A stretch of DNA of 64,000 nt from an uncultured Paracoccaceae bacterium (lineage in GTDB: Bacteria > Pseudomonadota > Alphaproteobacteria > Rhodobacterales > Rhodobacteraceae), in contig CANMPD010000006.1 in assembly GCA_947499635.1 (NCBI GenBank), forward strand, positions 124,001 to 188,000, in the 5' to 3' direction. The notes beneath the pieces were generated by a model. It was given only the letters and a program-made list of their open reading frames with translations, had not been told where the DNA came from and did no database searches. Both the position numbers and the translations under genes were made by a program. Below are positions 33,003 through 43,950 of this stretch, in pieces. The number at the start of each line of letters is the position of its first letter. Positions within the stretch are counted from its first letter, which is position 1.

Positions 33003-34661
33003 ATGGTAGACGCAGCCATCCAAAGTGACGGCCACGCAGACGAACGAGATTTCTTTACGCGCTGGTTCATGAGTACGAACCATAAAGATATTGGAATTCT
33101 GTATCTCATAGTTTCCGCATTGACGGGATTTGTTTCGGTTGCATTCACCGTATATATGCGCCTCGAGCTAATGGAGCCGGGTGTCCAATACATGTGTATG
33201 GAGGGGTTCGCTTCTGATCCTTGTACACCGAACGGACATTTGTGGAATGTTTTGATCACAGGTCATGGCATCTTGATGATGTTCTTTGTGGTTATTCCGG
33301 CGCTATTTGGCGGCTTTGGTAACTATTTCATGCCGTTACAGATTGGCGCGCCAGATATGGCGTTCCCACGTCTCAATAACCTTAGTTTTTGGATGTATGT
33401 AACAGGTACAGCGCTTGCTATTTGTTCAGTATTTGCGCCTGGAGGAAATGATCAGCTTGGCTCTGGGGTCGGGTGGGTGCTCTATCCACCGCTGTCGGTG
33501 AATGAAGGCGGCTATTCGATGGACCTCGCGATCTTTGCGGTCCACGTGTCTGGTGCCTCATCTATCTTGGGTGCGATCAACATCATCACCACATTTCTGA
33601 ATATGCGTGCGCCGGGAATGACTCTGTTCAAAGTACCGCTGTTTGCATGGTCGGTCTTTGTGACGGCATGGTTGATTTTGCTGTCGTTACCCGTTTTGGC
33701 AGGCGCGATTACCATGCTTTTGATGGATCGCAATTTTGGGTTCACCTTCTTTGATCCTGCTGGTGGTGGTGATCCGATTTTGTATCAGCATATCTTGTGG
33801 TTCTTTGGCCATCCCGAGGTGTATATCGTTATCTTGCCAGGGTTTGGTATCATTAGCCATGTGATTGCAACATTTTCACGCAAGCCGGTATTTGGCTATT
33901 TGCCCATGGTTTGGGCTATTATTGCGATTGGTGTATTGGGGTTCGTCGTCTGGGCGCACCATATGTACACGGTCGGTATGTCGCTGAACCAACAGGCTTA
34001 TTTTATGTTGGCGACTATGGTCATTGCCGTGCCCACTGGCGTAAAAGTCTTTTCGTGGATCGCGACAATGTGGGGTGGGTCGATCGAGTTTAAGGCGCCG
34101 ATGATGTTCGCCTTTGGCTTTTTGTTCCTGTTCACGGTTGGCGGTGTCACCGGTGTGGTTCTGTCTCAGGCTGCGGTCGATCGTGCGTATCATGATACGT
34201 ATTATGTGGTTGCACATTTTCATTATGTGATGAGCTTAGGCGCCGTTTTTGCCATTTTCTCAGGGATCTATTTTTACTTCGGTAAAATGACGGGGCGCCA
34301 TTACAATGAACTAGGGGCGCAAATTCATTTCTGGATGTTTTTTGTAGGCGCAAACCTGACGTTCTTCCCTCAGCATTTCTTGGGACGCCAGGGCATGCCA
34401 CGGCGTTACATCGATTACCCTGAAGGCTTCGCATTCTGGAATGCGGTTTCGTCGTGGGGTGCGTTTTTGTCCTTTGCATCCTTTGTTTTGTTTTTCGGTG
34501 TTGTGATTTATTCCCTGATGCGCGGGGCACGTGTCACCGAGAACAATTATTGGAATGAATATGCTGATACGTTGGAATGGACACTACCATGCCCTCCGCC
34601 TGAGCATACATTCGAAACTCTGCCAAAGCAGGAAGACTGGGACAAGCAACACGCCCATTAA
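33003..34661 (+). CDS. ctaD: cytochrome c oxidase subunit I (aa3 type)
   Basis: A 552-residue, 12-helix haem-copper oxidase core subunit that reduces O2 to water and pumps protons. Visible ligands: GHGILMMFF (haem a His), [17 protein letters not shown] (CuB His and cross-linked Tyr), [10 protein letters not shown] (CuB His pair) and [16 protein letters not shown] (haem a3 and haem a His). GGAGG lies 8 nt before the ATG. Its gene stands alone with its own terminator; the other subunit genes are elsewhere, as usual in Rhodobacteraceae. Confidence 0.97.
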   Translation: MVDAAIQSDGHADERDFFTRWFMSTNHKDIGILYLIVSALTGFVSVAFTVYMRLELMEPGVQYMCMEGFASDPCTPNGHLWNVLITGHGILMMFFVVIPALFGGFGNYFMPLQIGAPDMAFPRLNNLSFWMYVTGTALAICSVFAPGGNDQLGSGVGWVLYPPLSVNEGGYSMDLAIFAVHVSGASSILGAINIITTFLNMRAPGMTLFKVPLFAWSVFVTAWLILLSLPVLAGAITMLLMDRNFGFTFFDPAGGGDPILYQHILWFFGHPEVYIVILPGFGIISHVIATFSRKPVFGYLPMVWAIIAIGVLGFVVWAHHMYTVGMSLNQQAYFMLATMVIAVPTGVKVFSWIATMWGGSIEFKAPMMFAFGFLFLFTVGGVTGVVLSQAAVDRAYHDTYYVVAHFHYVMSLGAVFAIFSGIYFYFGKMTGRHYNELGAQIHFWMFFVGANLTFFPQHFLGRQGMPRRYIDYPEGFAFWNAVSSWGAFLSFASFVLFFGVVIYSLMRGARVTENNYWNEYADTLEWTLPCPPPEHTFETLPKQEDWDKQHAH

Positions 34662-34682
34662 ATTTTTGGTAGAACATATTTT

Positions 34683-34712
34683 AAAGCCCTGGATTTTATC
34701 TGGGGCTTTTTG
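34683..34712 (+). terminator. terminator after ctaD
   Basis: AAAGCCC, 13-nt loop, GGGCTTT followed by TTT, about 20 bp after the ctaD stop. Confidence 0.75.
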
Positions 34713-34774
34713 CTTTGACTTGGTCTATTGCGATGTTGCGTTGACCTTACTGTATTTTTCCGGATAGTTAGCGG

Positions 34775-35434
34775 ATGCTTCAATATCCCACCTTATGGTC
34801 GTTTCGGCGATGCCCTTATGCGATGCGTGCCCGTCTGGGCATCTTATCTGCAGGGCTCAAGGTCGAATTGCGAGAGATTATTTTACGTGCCAAACCTGAG
34901 GCTTTTCTGGAGACATCGCCTTCGGCCACAGTTCCCGCATTACGGCTAAGTGATCAGGTTCTAGACGAAAGTTTGGATATTATGGTCTGGGCTTTGCGCC
35001 AAAACGATCCATTGGCGCTTTTGGATATGCCGGATGACGGGTGGGATCTTATCCAAGCTAACGATGGCCCGTATAAAGCTGCGCTGGATCATACGAAATA
35101 CGCCACGCGCTATCCTGACTTGGATCACGTTGCAGAACGTGCGGTGGCCAGCGCGTATCTCGTTGCTTTGGAGGAGCGTTTGCAAGGGCAGATGTGGCTG
35201 TTCGGAGAGCAACCTAAACTCGCAGATTTGGCGATTTTACCTTTTGTACGTCAATTCGCTAATATTGATCGTGCGTGGTTTGATGTTCAAGATTGGTCAA
35301 GCTTACGAGCATGGTTGGATCGTTTTACGGACAGTGTGATGTTTGCGCAAATTATGCCTAAGTTTCCCCCTTGGAGCCAAGGGGACGCGCCCGTATTGTT
35401 TGGTGACGTTGCGGACCATTCACAATCCGTATGA
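34775..35434 (+). CDS. glutathione S-transferase family protein
   Basis: A 219-residue protein with the thioredoxin-like N-terminus TLWSFRRCPYAMRARLGIL (CPYA redox-type motif as in glutaredoxin-like or omega GSTs), the ATVPALRL cis-Pro loop, DESLDIMVWAL (glutathione-binding Glu-Ser) and a helical C-terminal domain with LADLAILPFVRQF. Probably a thiol transferase; substrate unknown. Confidence 0.88.
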   Translation: MLQYPTLWSFRRCPYAMRARLGILSAGLKVELREIILRAKPEAFLETSPSATVPALRLSDQVLDESLDIMVWALRQNDPLALLDMPDDGWDLIQANDGPYKAALDHTKYATRYPDLDHVAERAVASAYLVALEERLQGQMWLFGEQPKLADLAILPFVRQFANIDRAWFDVQDWSSLRAWLDRFTDSVMFAQIMPKFPPWSQGDAPVLFGDVADHSQSV

Positions 35435-35486
35435 TCTACGCTAGGGCTGCGGCAACTACTCTAATGATCCGAAGTGGAACCGGGAA

Positions 35487-36608
35487 TTGCTGATCTCGCG
35501 ATATGATGGTTATATTCTGCGCCAAATGATCGCGATGTGGGGATTTGCGACGCTTGTCCTTGTTGGGGTGTTTTGGATTTCCCGTTCAATTGGTTTGTTT
35601 TCTACTCTTTTGGCAGGTGGACATTCGCCTTGGGTGTTTTTTGAGCTGACGGCCTTAACCCTGCCGACCCTTGTGCGTACCGTTATGCCAATGGCGATCT
35701 TTACTGCGGTTGTGTATGTCACAAACCGTGGCCGGCGTGAAAGCGAGCTGGTGGTGATGCAGTCCACAGGCTCGAGTGCTTTACGCCTTGCGCGTCCTGT
35801 TTTCTATTTTTCGGCCTTTTGTGCGGTGATGATCGGAGCGATTACATTGGTTCTGCGCCCGCAATCCTTGGCCTCTTATGAATTACGCGAGACGGAACTG
35901 GAAAACGATGTTGCTGCACAGCTTTTGCGTGAGGGGGATTTCCTGCACCCAATAGAAGGCGTCGTGCTTTATATTGGAAAAGTGGGGTTTGATAGCACAT
36001 TGCGGGATGTGTTCATTTCAGATCAACGCCAACCAAAGGAGCCACTTACGTATACAGCAGCTGAGGCGTATTTGGTTCCCCAAGGAAACGCGTTGTATGC
36101 AGTTCTGGTGAATGGAATGGCCACGCGATATAATGCCTCCCAAGAGATGTTGTCTGTGACTTGGTTCGAGGATTTCACCTTTGATTTGAGCCGCAATCAG
36201 CAATTAGACGACGGTGAACGACCTAAGCTAAATGCAGTGCCTTCTCGAGACTTGCTACTGAATGCTGATATACTGATTGATCGATATGGTTTTTCCAATG
36301 GCGACATCGTGGAAGAGTTCCATGAGCGGCTCTCGTGGATAGGGATTAGTATCGCTGTTGCATTGGTGGCCTTTGCTGCCTTGATGATGGGGGTGCACTC
36401 GCGGTTTGGGCTGTGGGGGCAAATTTCAGTGGCCTTTATTGTCCTAATCGGACTTGAGGCCTCACGGGGTGTCGTGGCTGGTGTCGTTGCGAACAACCCG
36501 TCAATATGGTGGTTGTACCATATTCCAGCACTTGCTGGGGTCTTGTGTTCGGTCTTATTGCTTAAATTTTCTGGACGTCCCCTGTTTAGAAAACGAACCA
36601 TTAGTTAA
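35487..36608 (+). CDS. lptF: LptF/LptG family permease (YjgP/YjgQ)
   Basis: A 373-residue inner-membrane protein with three N-terminal and three C-terminal helices and a periplasmic beta-jellyroll between them, the fold of the LptF/G subunits that extract lipopolysaccharide. The N-terminus SRYDGYILRQMIAMWGFATL and VMPMAIFTAVVYVTNRGRRE are characteristic. The start is a TTG at 35487, because no ATG or GTG is in frame between it and upstream stops. LptF versus LptG cannot be settled; a stand-alone location without its partner is unusual. Confidence 0.75.
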   Translation: MLISRYDGYILRQMIAMWGFATLVLVGVFWISRSIGLFSTLLAGGHSPWVFFELTALTLPTLVRTVMPMAIFTAVVYVTNRGRRESELVVMQSTGSSALRLARPVFYFSAFCAVMIGAITLVLRPQSLASYELRETELENDVAAQLLREGDFLHPIEGVVLYIGKVGFDSTLRDVFISDQRQPKEPLTYTAAEAYLVPQGNALYAVLVNGMATRYNASQEMLSVTWFEDFTFDLSRNQQLDDGERPKLNAVPSRDLLLNADILIDRYGFSNGDIVEEFHERLSWIGISIAVALVAFAALMMGVHSRFGLWGQISVAFIVLIGLEASRGVVAGVVANNPSIWWLYHIPALAGVLCSVLLLKFSGRPLFRKRTIS

Positions 36609-36633
36609 GCTGGGTTGACATCTCACGCTGGGG

Positions 36634-37554
36634 TTAGGCCTTTGGATGAGAGCGATTGTAAACATCCATCAAATGCGCAGTGTCCACGGCAGTATAGGCT
36701 TGAGTACTGGACAGGGATGCGTGTCCCAACAGCTCCTGAATCGCGCGTAAATCACCTCCAGCTTCTAAGAGATGCGTTGCAAAGCTATGTCTCAAAGCGT
36801 GAGGTGTGGCGCTGTCTGGTAAACCCAATTGCTGGCGCGCGTTGACCATCGCGCCTTGAATGGCGCCTGAGTTCAATGCTCCGCCACGGACCCCTCGAAA
36901 TAGCGGGCTAGCACTCTCAAGAGGGTGCGGGCATAGCTGCATATAACGTGCAACTGCATTACGTGCGACGGGCAGAACCGGTACCAGTCGTTCTTTGCCA
37001 CCTTTGCCGGTGATACGTAATGTCGAGGGAAGAGGGGCATCTTTAGCCATCAGCCCAAGCGCTTCGGAAATGCGTAAGCCGCAGCCATAAAGAAGTGTGA
37101 CAACGGCGACATCACGCGCAGCGACCCAATCTGTTTGTGATTGTAGTTCAACGGTTTCAATCACGGCACGTGCCGCATCAGGATCAAGGGGGCGAGGGAG
37201 TTTCTTTTGAAATTTTGGACTTCGAATGGATAAGACGGATGCGGGTTCAAAGTTCTCACGCTCGGCCAGCCAGCCATAAAAGCGTTTAACCGCTGACAGT
37301 TTTCGCGCTAACGACCGTGCGCCTGTTCCATTTTCACGGGCATTGGCCATCCATGCGCGCATGTCGGTCGTGGTGATGCGCGAGAGGGCTGCCAAACCGT
37401 TTGGCTGCCCAAAATGTAGAGTCATGAAAGACAAAAATTCTGTGACATCTCCACGATAGGCGATCTTGGTATTCTCTGCGATGCCTTCAAGCGCGCCTAG
37501 GGTGTCGAGCCAAGATTGCAATGCATCCCGTGCGGCTGGAGAAATTAAGCTCAT
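36634..37554 (-). CDS. xerC: tyrosine recombinase XerC
   Basis: A 306-residue recombinase that resolves chromosome dimers at dif with XerD. The catalytic residues are all present: Arg in GCGLRISEAL, Lys in GKGGKERLVPV, HxxR in HALRHSFATHL, His in LLGHASL and Tyr in TQAYTAVD. It follows a DUF484 gene with a 4-bp overlap, the standard xerC context. Confidence 0.95.
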   Translation of the reverse strand: MSLISPAARDALQSWLDTLGALEGIAENTKIAYRGDVTEFLSFMTLHFGQPNGLAALSRITTTDMRAWMANARENGTGARSLARKLSAVKRFYGWLAERENFEPASVLSIRSPKFQKKLPRPLDPDAARAVIETVELQSQTDWVAARDVAVVTLLYGCGLRISEALGLMAKDAPLPSTLRITGKGGKERLVPVLPVARNAVARYMQLCPHPLESASPLFRGVRGGALNSGAIQGAMVNARQQLGLPDSATPHALRHSFATHLLEAGGDLRAIQELLGHASLSSTQAYTAVDTAHLMDVYNRSHPKA

Positions 37555-38288
37555 GCCAGCCAGCGTCGCATGATCCGTTCAAAGACACCGCCAAAGAATG
37601 CCAATAGATCAGTGCCGTGTTGCGGCGTAAACTGTTGGCCATCCTTTGACCCTAGTATCAACAATCCAGGAAGACGGTTGGGGCCTAGATCGAGACGCAG
37701 GCAGGCTTCGGATTGGATGTACTTTGCATGATCCCCGTAGATTTGGGCTGTTCCAGATGACAGTTGGCGCAATACGATGGGTTGGTTACGGGAGGTCTTG
37801 GTGGTACTGCGTGTGACGTATTGGTGAACAAAGCCTGCTTGGACGATTTTTAACGCATCGTCCAAGGCTTTGACGTCAGGACTGGATTTGGCTTGTTCAC
37901 TTTCTAAAATCAAAGCCAATGCATCGACGCGCAGAATTTCGAGAACATCCTTACGTAGCACGGTTAAAAACGTATCAAAATCGACAGGATCCAACAGGCG
38001 GAGTATGGCGCGGTGCACTTGGTCAGTGCCTGCTATGTTTTCATACGCAGCAGAGATCACCGATCGATGTGTGTCTTCTAACCGATCCAGACGTGTCTCC
38101 AGACGTTCCATGGCAAGGCCACGCATGTCGACAATATTTGCCCCCATCATGCGTTCATTCTCTGATACCAAGGCGCGCATGATCACTGGATCGTTTAGGA
38201 TCATATCGGGATCGGATAGAATCCTGTCACGCGTGTCGTGGTTCAGCTCAGCTTGTGACTCTAAGGTATCGGTATTCATGTCGCCCAT
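37551..38288 (-). CDS. DUF484 family protein
   Basis: A 245-residue GAF-like protein (DPDMILNDPVIMRALV start region; RRWLA end) of the family often encoded just upstream of xerC. Function unknown. ATG 38288 is annotated, but ATG 38279 (MNTDTLESQ) with GGGCGA before it is equally possible. Confidence 0.9.
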   Translation of the reverse strand: MGDMNTDTLESQAELNHDTRDRILSDPDMILNDPVIMRALVSENERMMGANIVDMRGLAMERLETRLDRLEDTHRSVISAAYENIAGTDQVHRAILRLLDPVDFDTFLTVLRKDVLEILRVDALALILESEQAKSSPDVKALDDALKIVQAGFVHQYVTRSTTKTSRNQPIVLRQLSSGTAQIYGDHAKYIQSEACLRLDLGPNRLPGLLILGSKDGQQFTPQHGTDLLAFFGGVFERIMRRWLA

Positions 38289-38447
38289 ATTTTATGACTT
38301 GCTCGGTATTATCTCTACGCCTGTTCCGGCGGTGATTTGAACCAAGTATGACTTACTTTAAGGGCGAGACCAATAGCTTTGCATAAAGGGTTGCAAAGGG
38401 TGGCTTGTTTGTCGAGGCGCGTATTAAAACACAGTGTAATCTGAGAC

Positions 38448-38478
38448 GTTTCAGCCCTTAAAACAGCAGGGCTGAAAC
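38448..38478 (-). terminator. hairpin after the transaldolase gene
   Basis: A perfect 10-bp stem GTTTCAGCCC/GGGCTGAAAC with an 11-nt loop, 11 bp after the minus-strand stop. The U-run is poor, so termination is probable rather than certain. Confidence 0.5.
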
Positions 38479-38489
38479 ATGTGGTGGAT

Positions 38490-39143
38490 TTAAAGGATTT
38501 TGATATCGGCTGCTTTAATATCGGCAAGGAATGTGGCCAAGCCTTTATCTGTTAGCGGGTGGTTGATCATGGATTTGATTACCGCAGGAGGGGCCGTAAT
38601 GACGTCTGCTCCGGTACGGGCGCTGTCAAGAATATGGTTCACGGTACGAATCGATGCTGCAAGGATCTGAGTTTCAAAGCCGTAATTGTCATAAATGGTG
38701 CGGATATCTTCGATGAGTTCCATCCCATCAAGGTTGATATCATCCAAGCGCCCGATAAAAGGTGAGATGAATGTCGCACCGGCTTTCGCTGCAAGGAGGG
38801 CCTGATTGGCAGAAAAGCAGAGTGTTACATTGACCATATGGCCGTCATCGCTCAGTGTTTTACATGCCTTAAGCCCGTCCCATGTGAGTGGGACTTTGAC
38901 TGCAATGTTTTCCGCGATTTCAACGAGCTTACGCCCTTCGGCGATCATGGTTTCGGCATCCGTTGCTGTGACTTCTGCCGAAACAGGGCCGTCGACCAGT
39001 TCGCAGATTTCTTTTGTCACTTCGATAATGTCGCGACCGGATTTTTTGATCAGCGACGGATTGGTGGTTACACCGTCCACCATCCCCAGCGCATTGAGTT
39101 CGGCGATGGCGTCGATTTCGGCGGTGTCTACAAAGAATTTCAT
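38490..39143 (-). CDS. transaldolase / fructose-6-phosphate aldolase family
   Basis: A 217-residue single-domain TIM barrel of the short transaldolase type (TalC/Fsa). [17 protein letters not shown] start, [14 protein letters not shown], Schiff-base Lys in [11 protein letters not shown], and [11 protein letters not shown]. It works in non-oxidative pentose phosphate metabolism or as an aldolase; sequence does not separate these. Confidence 0.93.
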   Translation of the reverse strand: MKFFVDTAEIDAIAELNALGMVDGVTTNPSLIKKSGRDIIEVTKEICELVDGPVSAEVTATDAETMIAEGRKLVEIAENIAVKVPLTWDGLKACKTLSDDGHMVNVTLCFSANQALLAAKAGATFISPFIGRLDDINLDGMELIEDIRTIYDNYGFETQILAASIRTVNHILDSARTGADVITAPPAVIKSMINHPLTDKGLATFLADIKAADIKIL

Positions 39144-39302
39144 GGGCTTTAGTCCTCTGGGTGGCTGTGCCTTTATGGTGCTTGGCTTATCTGATCTGTG
39201 GCCTTACGAAAAGCGGCAATACGTACCAGTTGTGTTGCTATCGCACTTTGCTGAAACTGTTGATATTGAGAACTGATTAAAACCGGAGTGCATATTCAAA
39301 GC

Positions 39303-41504
39303 ATGAGCCCTTCTTCACCCGAATTTTTTGCAACCGGTGCACGTATCGCGGTCTTGACTGCGCAGCCGTTAGATCGGCTTTTGGACTACCGTGCGCCGGA
39401 AGGCGGGTGTCTGATAGGTGCATTTGTCGAGGTGCCGCTTGGCCCTCGCAAGGTGATTGGTGTGGTTTGGGGCGCAGGGGGCGGTGATTTCGATGCTGCC
39501 AAGTTGCGCTCAGTTATTCGTGTTTTGGATCTTGTGCCGATGCAGGCTGAGATGCGCGATTTTTTGCAACGCGCAGGCACTTATACGATGACACCGCTAT
39601 CCATGATGCTGCGTTTGGCTACGCGTGTGCCGGGGTTGGGTGACCCCCCATCTATGCGTAAGGTTCTGCAGCGCAGCAGCCATGACCCTGACCGAATGAC
39701 GGATGCTCGTGCGCGTGTTTTAGATGTGATGCAGGAATATGAGGGGGCGTCTTTTACTCCCAAAGAGCTTGCTGATTTGGCAGGGGTGACACCATCGGTC
39801 GTGAAAGGGCTTGTCAAACAAGGTGCTATCCACGAGGTCGAAGCCCCGCGCGATCAACCTTTTGCTACTCTTGATCCTCAGCGTGCCGGAAAAACCTTAT
39901 CCGCGGATCAAGCCAGGGCTGCAGAAGCGCTTGAGGCAGGAGTCGCGTCAGGTGCGTATGGCACTACGCTTTTAAAAGGGGTGACCGGATCTGGTAAAAC
40001 CGAAGTCTACCTTGAGGCGGTTGCCGCATGTTTACGCAAAGGACGTCAAGCATTGGTTTTGTTGCCGGAGATTGCACTGACGGCTGAATTTTTAAAACGT
40101 GTTGAGGCACGGTTTGGTGCATTGCCTGCCGAATGGCATTCAGGCGTTACGATGACCGAGCGGCGCAGAGTTTGGCGTATAGTCGGGCAGGGCGGGGCGC
40201 AATTGGTGATCGGAGCGAGATCTGCACTGTTTTTACCATATCGCGACCTAGGCTTGATTATCATCGATGAGGAACACGACACATCCTATAAACAGGATGA
40301 AGGCGTGTTGTATAATGCGCGCGATCTTGCGGTTTGGCGTGCATCTCTGTGTGCTGCGCAGGTGGTTTTAGCCTCTGCAACGCCATCGCTTGAAACTTGG
40401 GTGAATGCGCAAAACGGTAAGTACCGCCGTTTGGATTTGACCATGCGCTTTGGGAGCGCGGTGTTACCAAAGATGCAGGCTGTCGATATGCGTGCCGAAG
40501 ATTTACGACCTTCAACGTGGATCTCGCCGACCTTAAAGCAGGCGATGGAGCTACGCATTGAACGTGGTGAGCAATCTCTTTTGTTTTTAAATCGTCGCGG
40601 ATTTGCTCCGGTTACGATCTGTCGTGCATGTGGTGCGCAGGTGGTTTGTGATCATTGTGACGCCCGCATGGTTGAACACAGGTTTATGAAACGTCTGATG
40701 TGCCACCAATGCGGCGCAACCAAACCTATCCCTGATGAGTGCCCTTCGTGTAAAGTCGAAGGCAAAATGGCCCCTGTCGGCCCTGGAATTGAGCGTCTGG
40801 CAGAAGAAGCGACAGAGTTGTTTCCACAGGCGCGGATTGCGGTTCTCAGCTCAGATTTATTTGGATCGGCACGTGCGCTTAAAGCACGGGTAGAAGATAT
40901 CGCCAAGGGCGAGGCCGATATTGTTCTGGGGACGCAATTGGTTGCCAAAGGGCACAATTTTCCATTGTTGACCTTGGTTGGTGTGATTGATGCGGACTTG
41001 GGTTTGCAAGGGTCGGACTTGCGCGCAGCAGAGCGGACGTTTCAACTCATGCGTCAGGTATCGGGGCGCGCTGGGCGCGCAGAACGACAAGGCGAAGCTC
41101 TGTTGCAGAGTTTCCAGCCTGAACATCCGGTTATTCGTGCCATTTTATCTGGCGACGAAGAAAGTTTTTGGAAAGCAGAAGCAGCACAGCGCGAGGCCGC
41201 AGGTGTGCCACCTTATGGGCGGATGGCAGGTATAATCTTATCAGGAAGCGACTTGGCTCAGGTCTTTGATCTTGGTTCTGCATTGGCGCGCAATGATGGC
41301 CCGATGCGCGCTATTGGTGCACAGGTCTTTGGTCCAGCGCCTGCGCCTATTGCACGGGTGCGCGGGCGTCATCGTGTGCGGTTGTTGATCAAAGCAGGTA
41401 AGGGTGGGGCACTACAACACGCCATCGCGCAGTGGATTGCGCCTGCGCGCTTGTCAGGTGATCTACGGCTGAATGTAGACATTGATCCGCAAAATTTCTT
41501 TTAA
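39303..41504 (+). CDS. priA: primosomal replication helicase PriA
   Basis: A 733-residue SF2 helicase that restarts stalled forks. GVTGSGKTEVYLEAV (Walker A), IIDEEHD (Walker B), zinc clusters CRACG..VCDHCD and CHQCG..PDECPSC, and QLVAKGHNFPLLTLVG. ATG 39303 is chosen (MSPSSPEFFATGARIAVL); a GTG at 39288 is in frame. Confidence 0.95.
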   Translation: MSPSSPEFFATGARIAVLTAQPLDRLLDYRAPEGGCLIGAFVEVPLGPRKVIGVVWGAGGGDFDAAKLRSVIRVLDLVPMQAEMRDFLQRAGTYTMTPLSMMLRLATRVPGLGDPPSMRKVLQRSSHDPDRMTDARARVLDVMQEYEGASFTPKELADLAGVTPSVVKGLVKQGAIHEVEAPRDQPFATLDPQRAGKTLSADQARAAEALEAGVASGAYGTTLLKGVTGSGKTEVYLEAVAACLRKGRQALVLLPEIALTAEFLKRVEARFGALPAEWHSGVTMTERRRVWRIVGQGGAQLVIGARSALFLPYRDLGLIIIDEEHDTSYKQDEGVLYNARDLAVWRASLCAAQVVLASATPSLETWVNAQNGKYRRLDLTMRFGSAVLPKMQAVDMRAEDLRPSTWISPTLKQAMELRIERGEQSLLFLNRRGFAPVTICRACGAQVVCDHCDARMVEHRFMKRLMCHQCGATKPIPDECPSCKVEGKMAPVGPGIERLAEEATELFPQARIAVLSSDLFGSARALKARVEDIAKGEADIVLGTQLVAKGHNFPLLTLVGVIDADLGLQGSDLRAAERTFQLMRQVSGRAGRAERQGEALLQSFQPEHPVIRAILSGDEESFWKAEAAQREAAGVPPYGRMAGIILSGSDLAQVFDLGSALARNDGPMRAIGAQVFGPAPAPIARVRGRHRVRLLIKAGKGGALQHAIAQWIAPARLSGDLRLNVDIDPQNFF

Positions 41505-41655
41505 AGCTAAGGTGGTGTCGAAACTGATGGCGCATGTAAAGGGCCAGTTCGTGACTGTGTCAAAATATACAGATCGCGGTGTCCAACGGACATAAACACA
41601 AAAGAGTACAATTCTTTGCTCGCGTCTCACAGCTTTGCCCCGTAAACGAGAAACC

Positions 41656-42891
41656 ATGTTTAAGCCATATCCCCTCGCCCAAATCCAAAATTTACCTGCC
41701 TGGCGACAACCAGTTGTGTTGTTGTTCTTGATGGCGCTTGCTATGCCGGTCGCCTTTCGGACCTGGAGTGCTTTGTTGAATAATTTTGTCATCGAGATGG
41801 CAAATTTCGACGGAGCCGACATCGGGTTATTGCATACGGTCCGCGAAATCCCAGGGTTTTTGGCCATCGGCGTGATTTTGATCATCATGCTGATGCGTGA
41901 GCAGATTTTGGCAGTTCTCTCTCTGACTGTGCTTGGTTTGGCAACGGCTGTGACAGCTTGGTTCCCAAGTTATGGTGGAATTTTGCTGATCACATTAATC
42001 AGCTCTATCGGGTTTCATTATTACGAAACGGTCAACCAATCACTTCAATTGCAATGGTTGGATAAAAAACGCGCGCCGCAGACATTAGGTTGGATGGTCG
42101 CGGCGGGATCTGCAGCAACAGGTGTTGTTTATGTTATTGTCGTGGTCCTTTGGGAACCGCTGAATCTTACCTATAATATCGTATATATGGTCGCAGGGCT
42201 TGTGACGGCTGGGATTGCTTTGTTTTGCCTGTTGGCCTTTCCACAATTCGAAGCGCCAACGCCGCAGGTTAAAAAACTCATTTTGCGGCGTCGATATTGG
42301 TTGTATTATGCGATGCAATTCATGGCAGGCGCACGACGGCAGATTTTTGTCGTGTTCGCAGGTTTCATGATGGTCGAGCAATACGGATTTCAGGTGCATG
42401 AAATCACAGCACTCTATCTGGCCAACCTCGCCATAAATATTGTTGCGGCTCCCATGATCGGAAAATTGGTTGCACACTTTGGAGAGCGCCGAGCCCTGAT
42501 TATTGAATATACGGGGCTGGTTTTGGTGTTCCTAGCATATGGTGGTTTATATTGGTTCGGGTGGGGCTTTGTTATCGCATCTGTTTTATATGTGATTGAT
42601 CACATTCTGTTTTCCATGGCGATTGCCCTTAAGACCTATTTCCAAAAGATCGCAGACCCAGCCGATATTGCACCCACGGCGGCTGTTGCCTTTACGATCA
42701 ACCATATTGCTGCTGTTGGCTTGCCTGTTCCATTGGGGCTGTTGTGGTTGGTCGCTCCGGATGCTGTCTTTGTGGTTGCAGCAGCGATGGCGATGATTTC
42801 TTTGGGTTTGGCATGTCTTATCCCACGCCATCCAGAGCCAGGACACGAGACGATTTTCAAACATGTGGCAAAGACTGCCACGGCAAGATAA
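41656..42891 (+). CDS. MFS transporter
   Basis: A 411-residue membrane protein with about twelve hydrophobic helices and the MFS-like loop GKLVAHFGERRAL between helices in the second half. Substrate unknown. ATG 41656 starts MFKPYPLAQIQNLPAWRQPV; GAGAAA stands upstream and the frame extends 7 codons further. Confidence 0.8.
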   Translation: MFKPYPLAQIQNLPAWRQPVVLLFLMALAMPVAFRTWSALLNNFVIEMANFDGADIGLLHTVREIPGFLAIGVILIIMLMREQILAVLSLTVLGLATAVTAWFPSYGGILLITLISSIGFHYYETVNQSLQLQWLDKKRAPQTLGWMVAAGSAATGVVYVIVVVLWEPLNLTYNIVYMVAGLVTAGIALFCLLAFPQFEAPTPQVKKLILRRRYWLYYAMQFMAGARRQIFVVFAGFMMVEQYGFQVHEITALYLANLAINIVAAPMIGKLVAHFGERRALIIEYTGLVLVFLAYGGLYWFGWGFVIASVLYVIDHILFSMAIALKTYFQKIADPADIAPTAAVAFTINHIAAVGLPVPLGLLWLVAPDAVFVVAAAMAMISLGLACLIPRHPEPGHETIFKHVAKTATAR

Positions 42892-42969
42892 CGCAGTTTC
42901 GCTTGACCTTGCCGGCACAGCCGCTTAGGCGCGAGAAAATTGTACCATTCACGCCCATAGGAGCGAGCA

Positions 42970-43839
42970 ATGCCGACGTTTACTGCATCTACGACTTTGT
43001 CAGGAAAAGCCCATGCTGACGTTCTGGCTGAAGCGATGGAAGACTTATATCCAGAACCAACAGGTGTCGGTGTTTTCGAGGTCGAGGATGGCTCTGATCT
43101 GTGGGAAGTGAGTGGTTATTTCATTGAAGAACCAGATCAGGCAGGTCTTGCGCTGTTGACTGTGATCCACAAAGCAAAACCATTTACTGTGTCTGAGTTG
43201 CCCGAAACTGATTGGCTTGCCCATGTGCACAGTGAGTTGGCGCCGGTAGAGGCCGGGCGCTTTTTTGTATATGGTAGCCATGATGCCGATAAAGTCCCCG
43301 AAGACAAAATCCCACTTTTGATCGAAGCGGCGATGGCTTTTGGGACGGGACACCATGGCACGACCTTGGGGTGTCTGAAGGCGCTTGATAGCTTGATGAA
43401 CAATGGTTTTGCGGCTGGCAAGGTGGCGGATATCGGTTGCGGTACCGCCGTTTTGGCAATGGCGGCTGCACGTGTGTGGCAAGGGCAGTTCATTGCCTCC
43501 GATATCGACGAGGTCGCAGTTGAGGTTGCCGAGGCGAATTTAGAAGCCAATGGTATGGCAGGTGTCGTCACGTGTGTTGAAGCTGCGGGTTTCGATGCGG
43601 CGCCATTGGCGCAAGCGGCCCCGTTTGATTTGATCTTTGCCAATATTTTAAAAGGCCCGCTTGTGGCACTCAGCCCCGAAGTCGCTGCGCATTTACGTGA
43701 GGGAGGCTATGCGATTCTATCAGGTCTTTTGAACGAACAGGCAGATGAGGTGATCGAAGTTTATTTACAAAATGGCATCAATCTTGTGAAACGTGACGAG
43801 ATTGGTGAATGGACAACACTGACTTTGTGCCGGAATTAA
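42970..43839 (+). CDS. prmA: ribosomal protein L11 methyltransferase PrmA
   Basis: A 289-residue SAM-dependent methyltransferase. AMAFGTGHHGTTLGCLKAL, VADIGCGTAVLAMAAA (SAM site) and FANILKGPL (NxxxGPL-like active-site motif) identify PrmA, which trimethylates L11. ATG 42970 with GAGCGAG upstream. Confidence 0.93.
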   Translation: MPTFTASTTLSGKAHADVLAEAMEDLYPEPTGVGVFEVEDGSDLWEVSGYFIEEPDQAGLALLTVIHKAKPFTVSELPETDWLAHVHSELAPVEAGRFFVYGSHDADKVPEDKIPLLIEAAMAFGTGHHGTTLGCLKALDSLMNNGFAAGKVADIGCGTAVLAMAAARVWQGQFIASDIDEVAVEVAEANLEANGMAGVVTCVEAAGFDAAPLAQAAPFDLIFANILKGPLVALSPEVAAHLREGGYAILSGLLNEQADEVIEVYLQNGINLVKRDEIGEWTTLTLCRN

Positions 43840-43950
43840 CTGTTAAATACAGTTTGTAGCGGATTTTATTAAGTTTTTCTTGATGTCTAAAGATCGGCGT
43901 CTGAAAATGACATTCAGCCATTGGGCGAGATGTTGTTTGGAGCGCAGAGT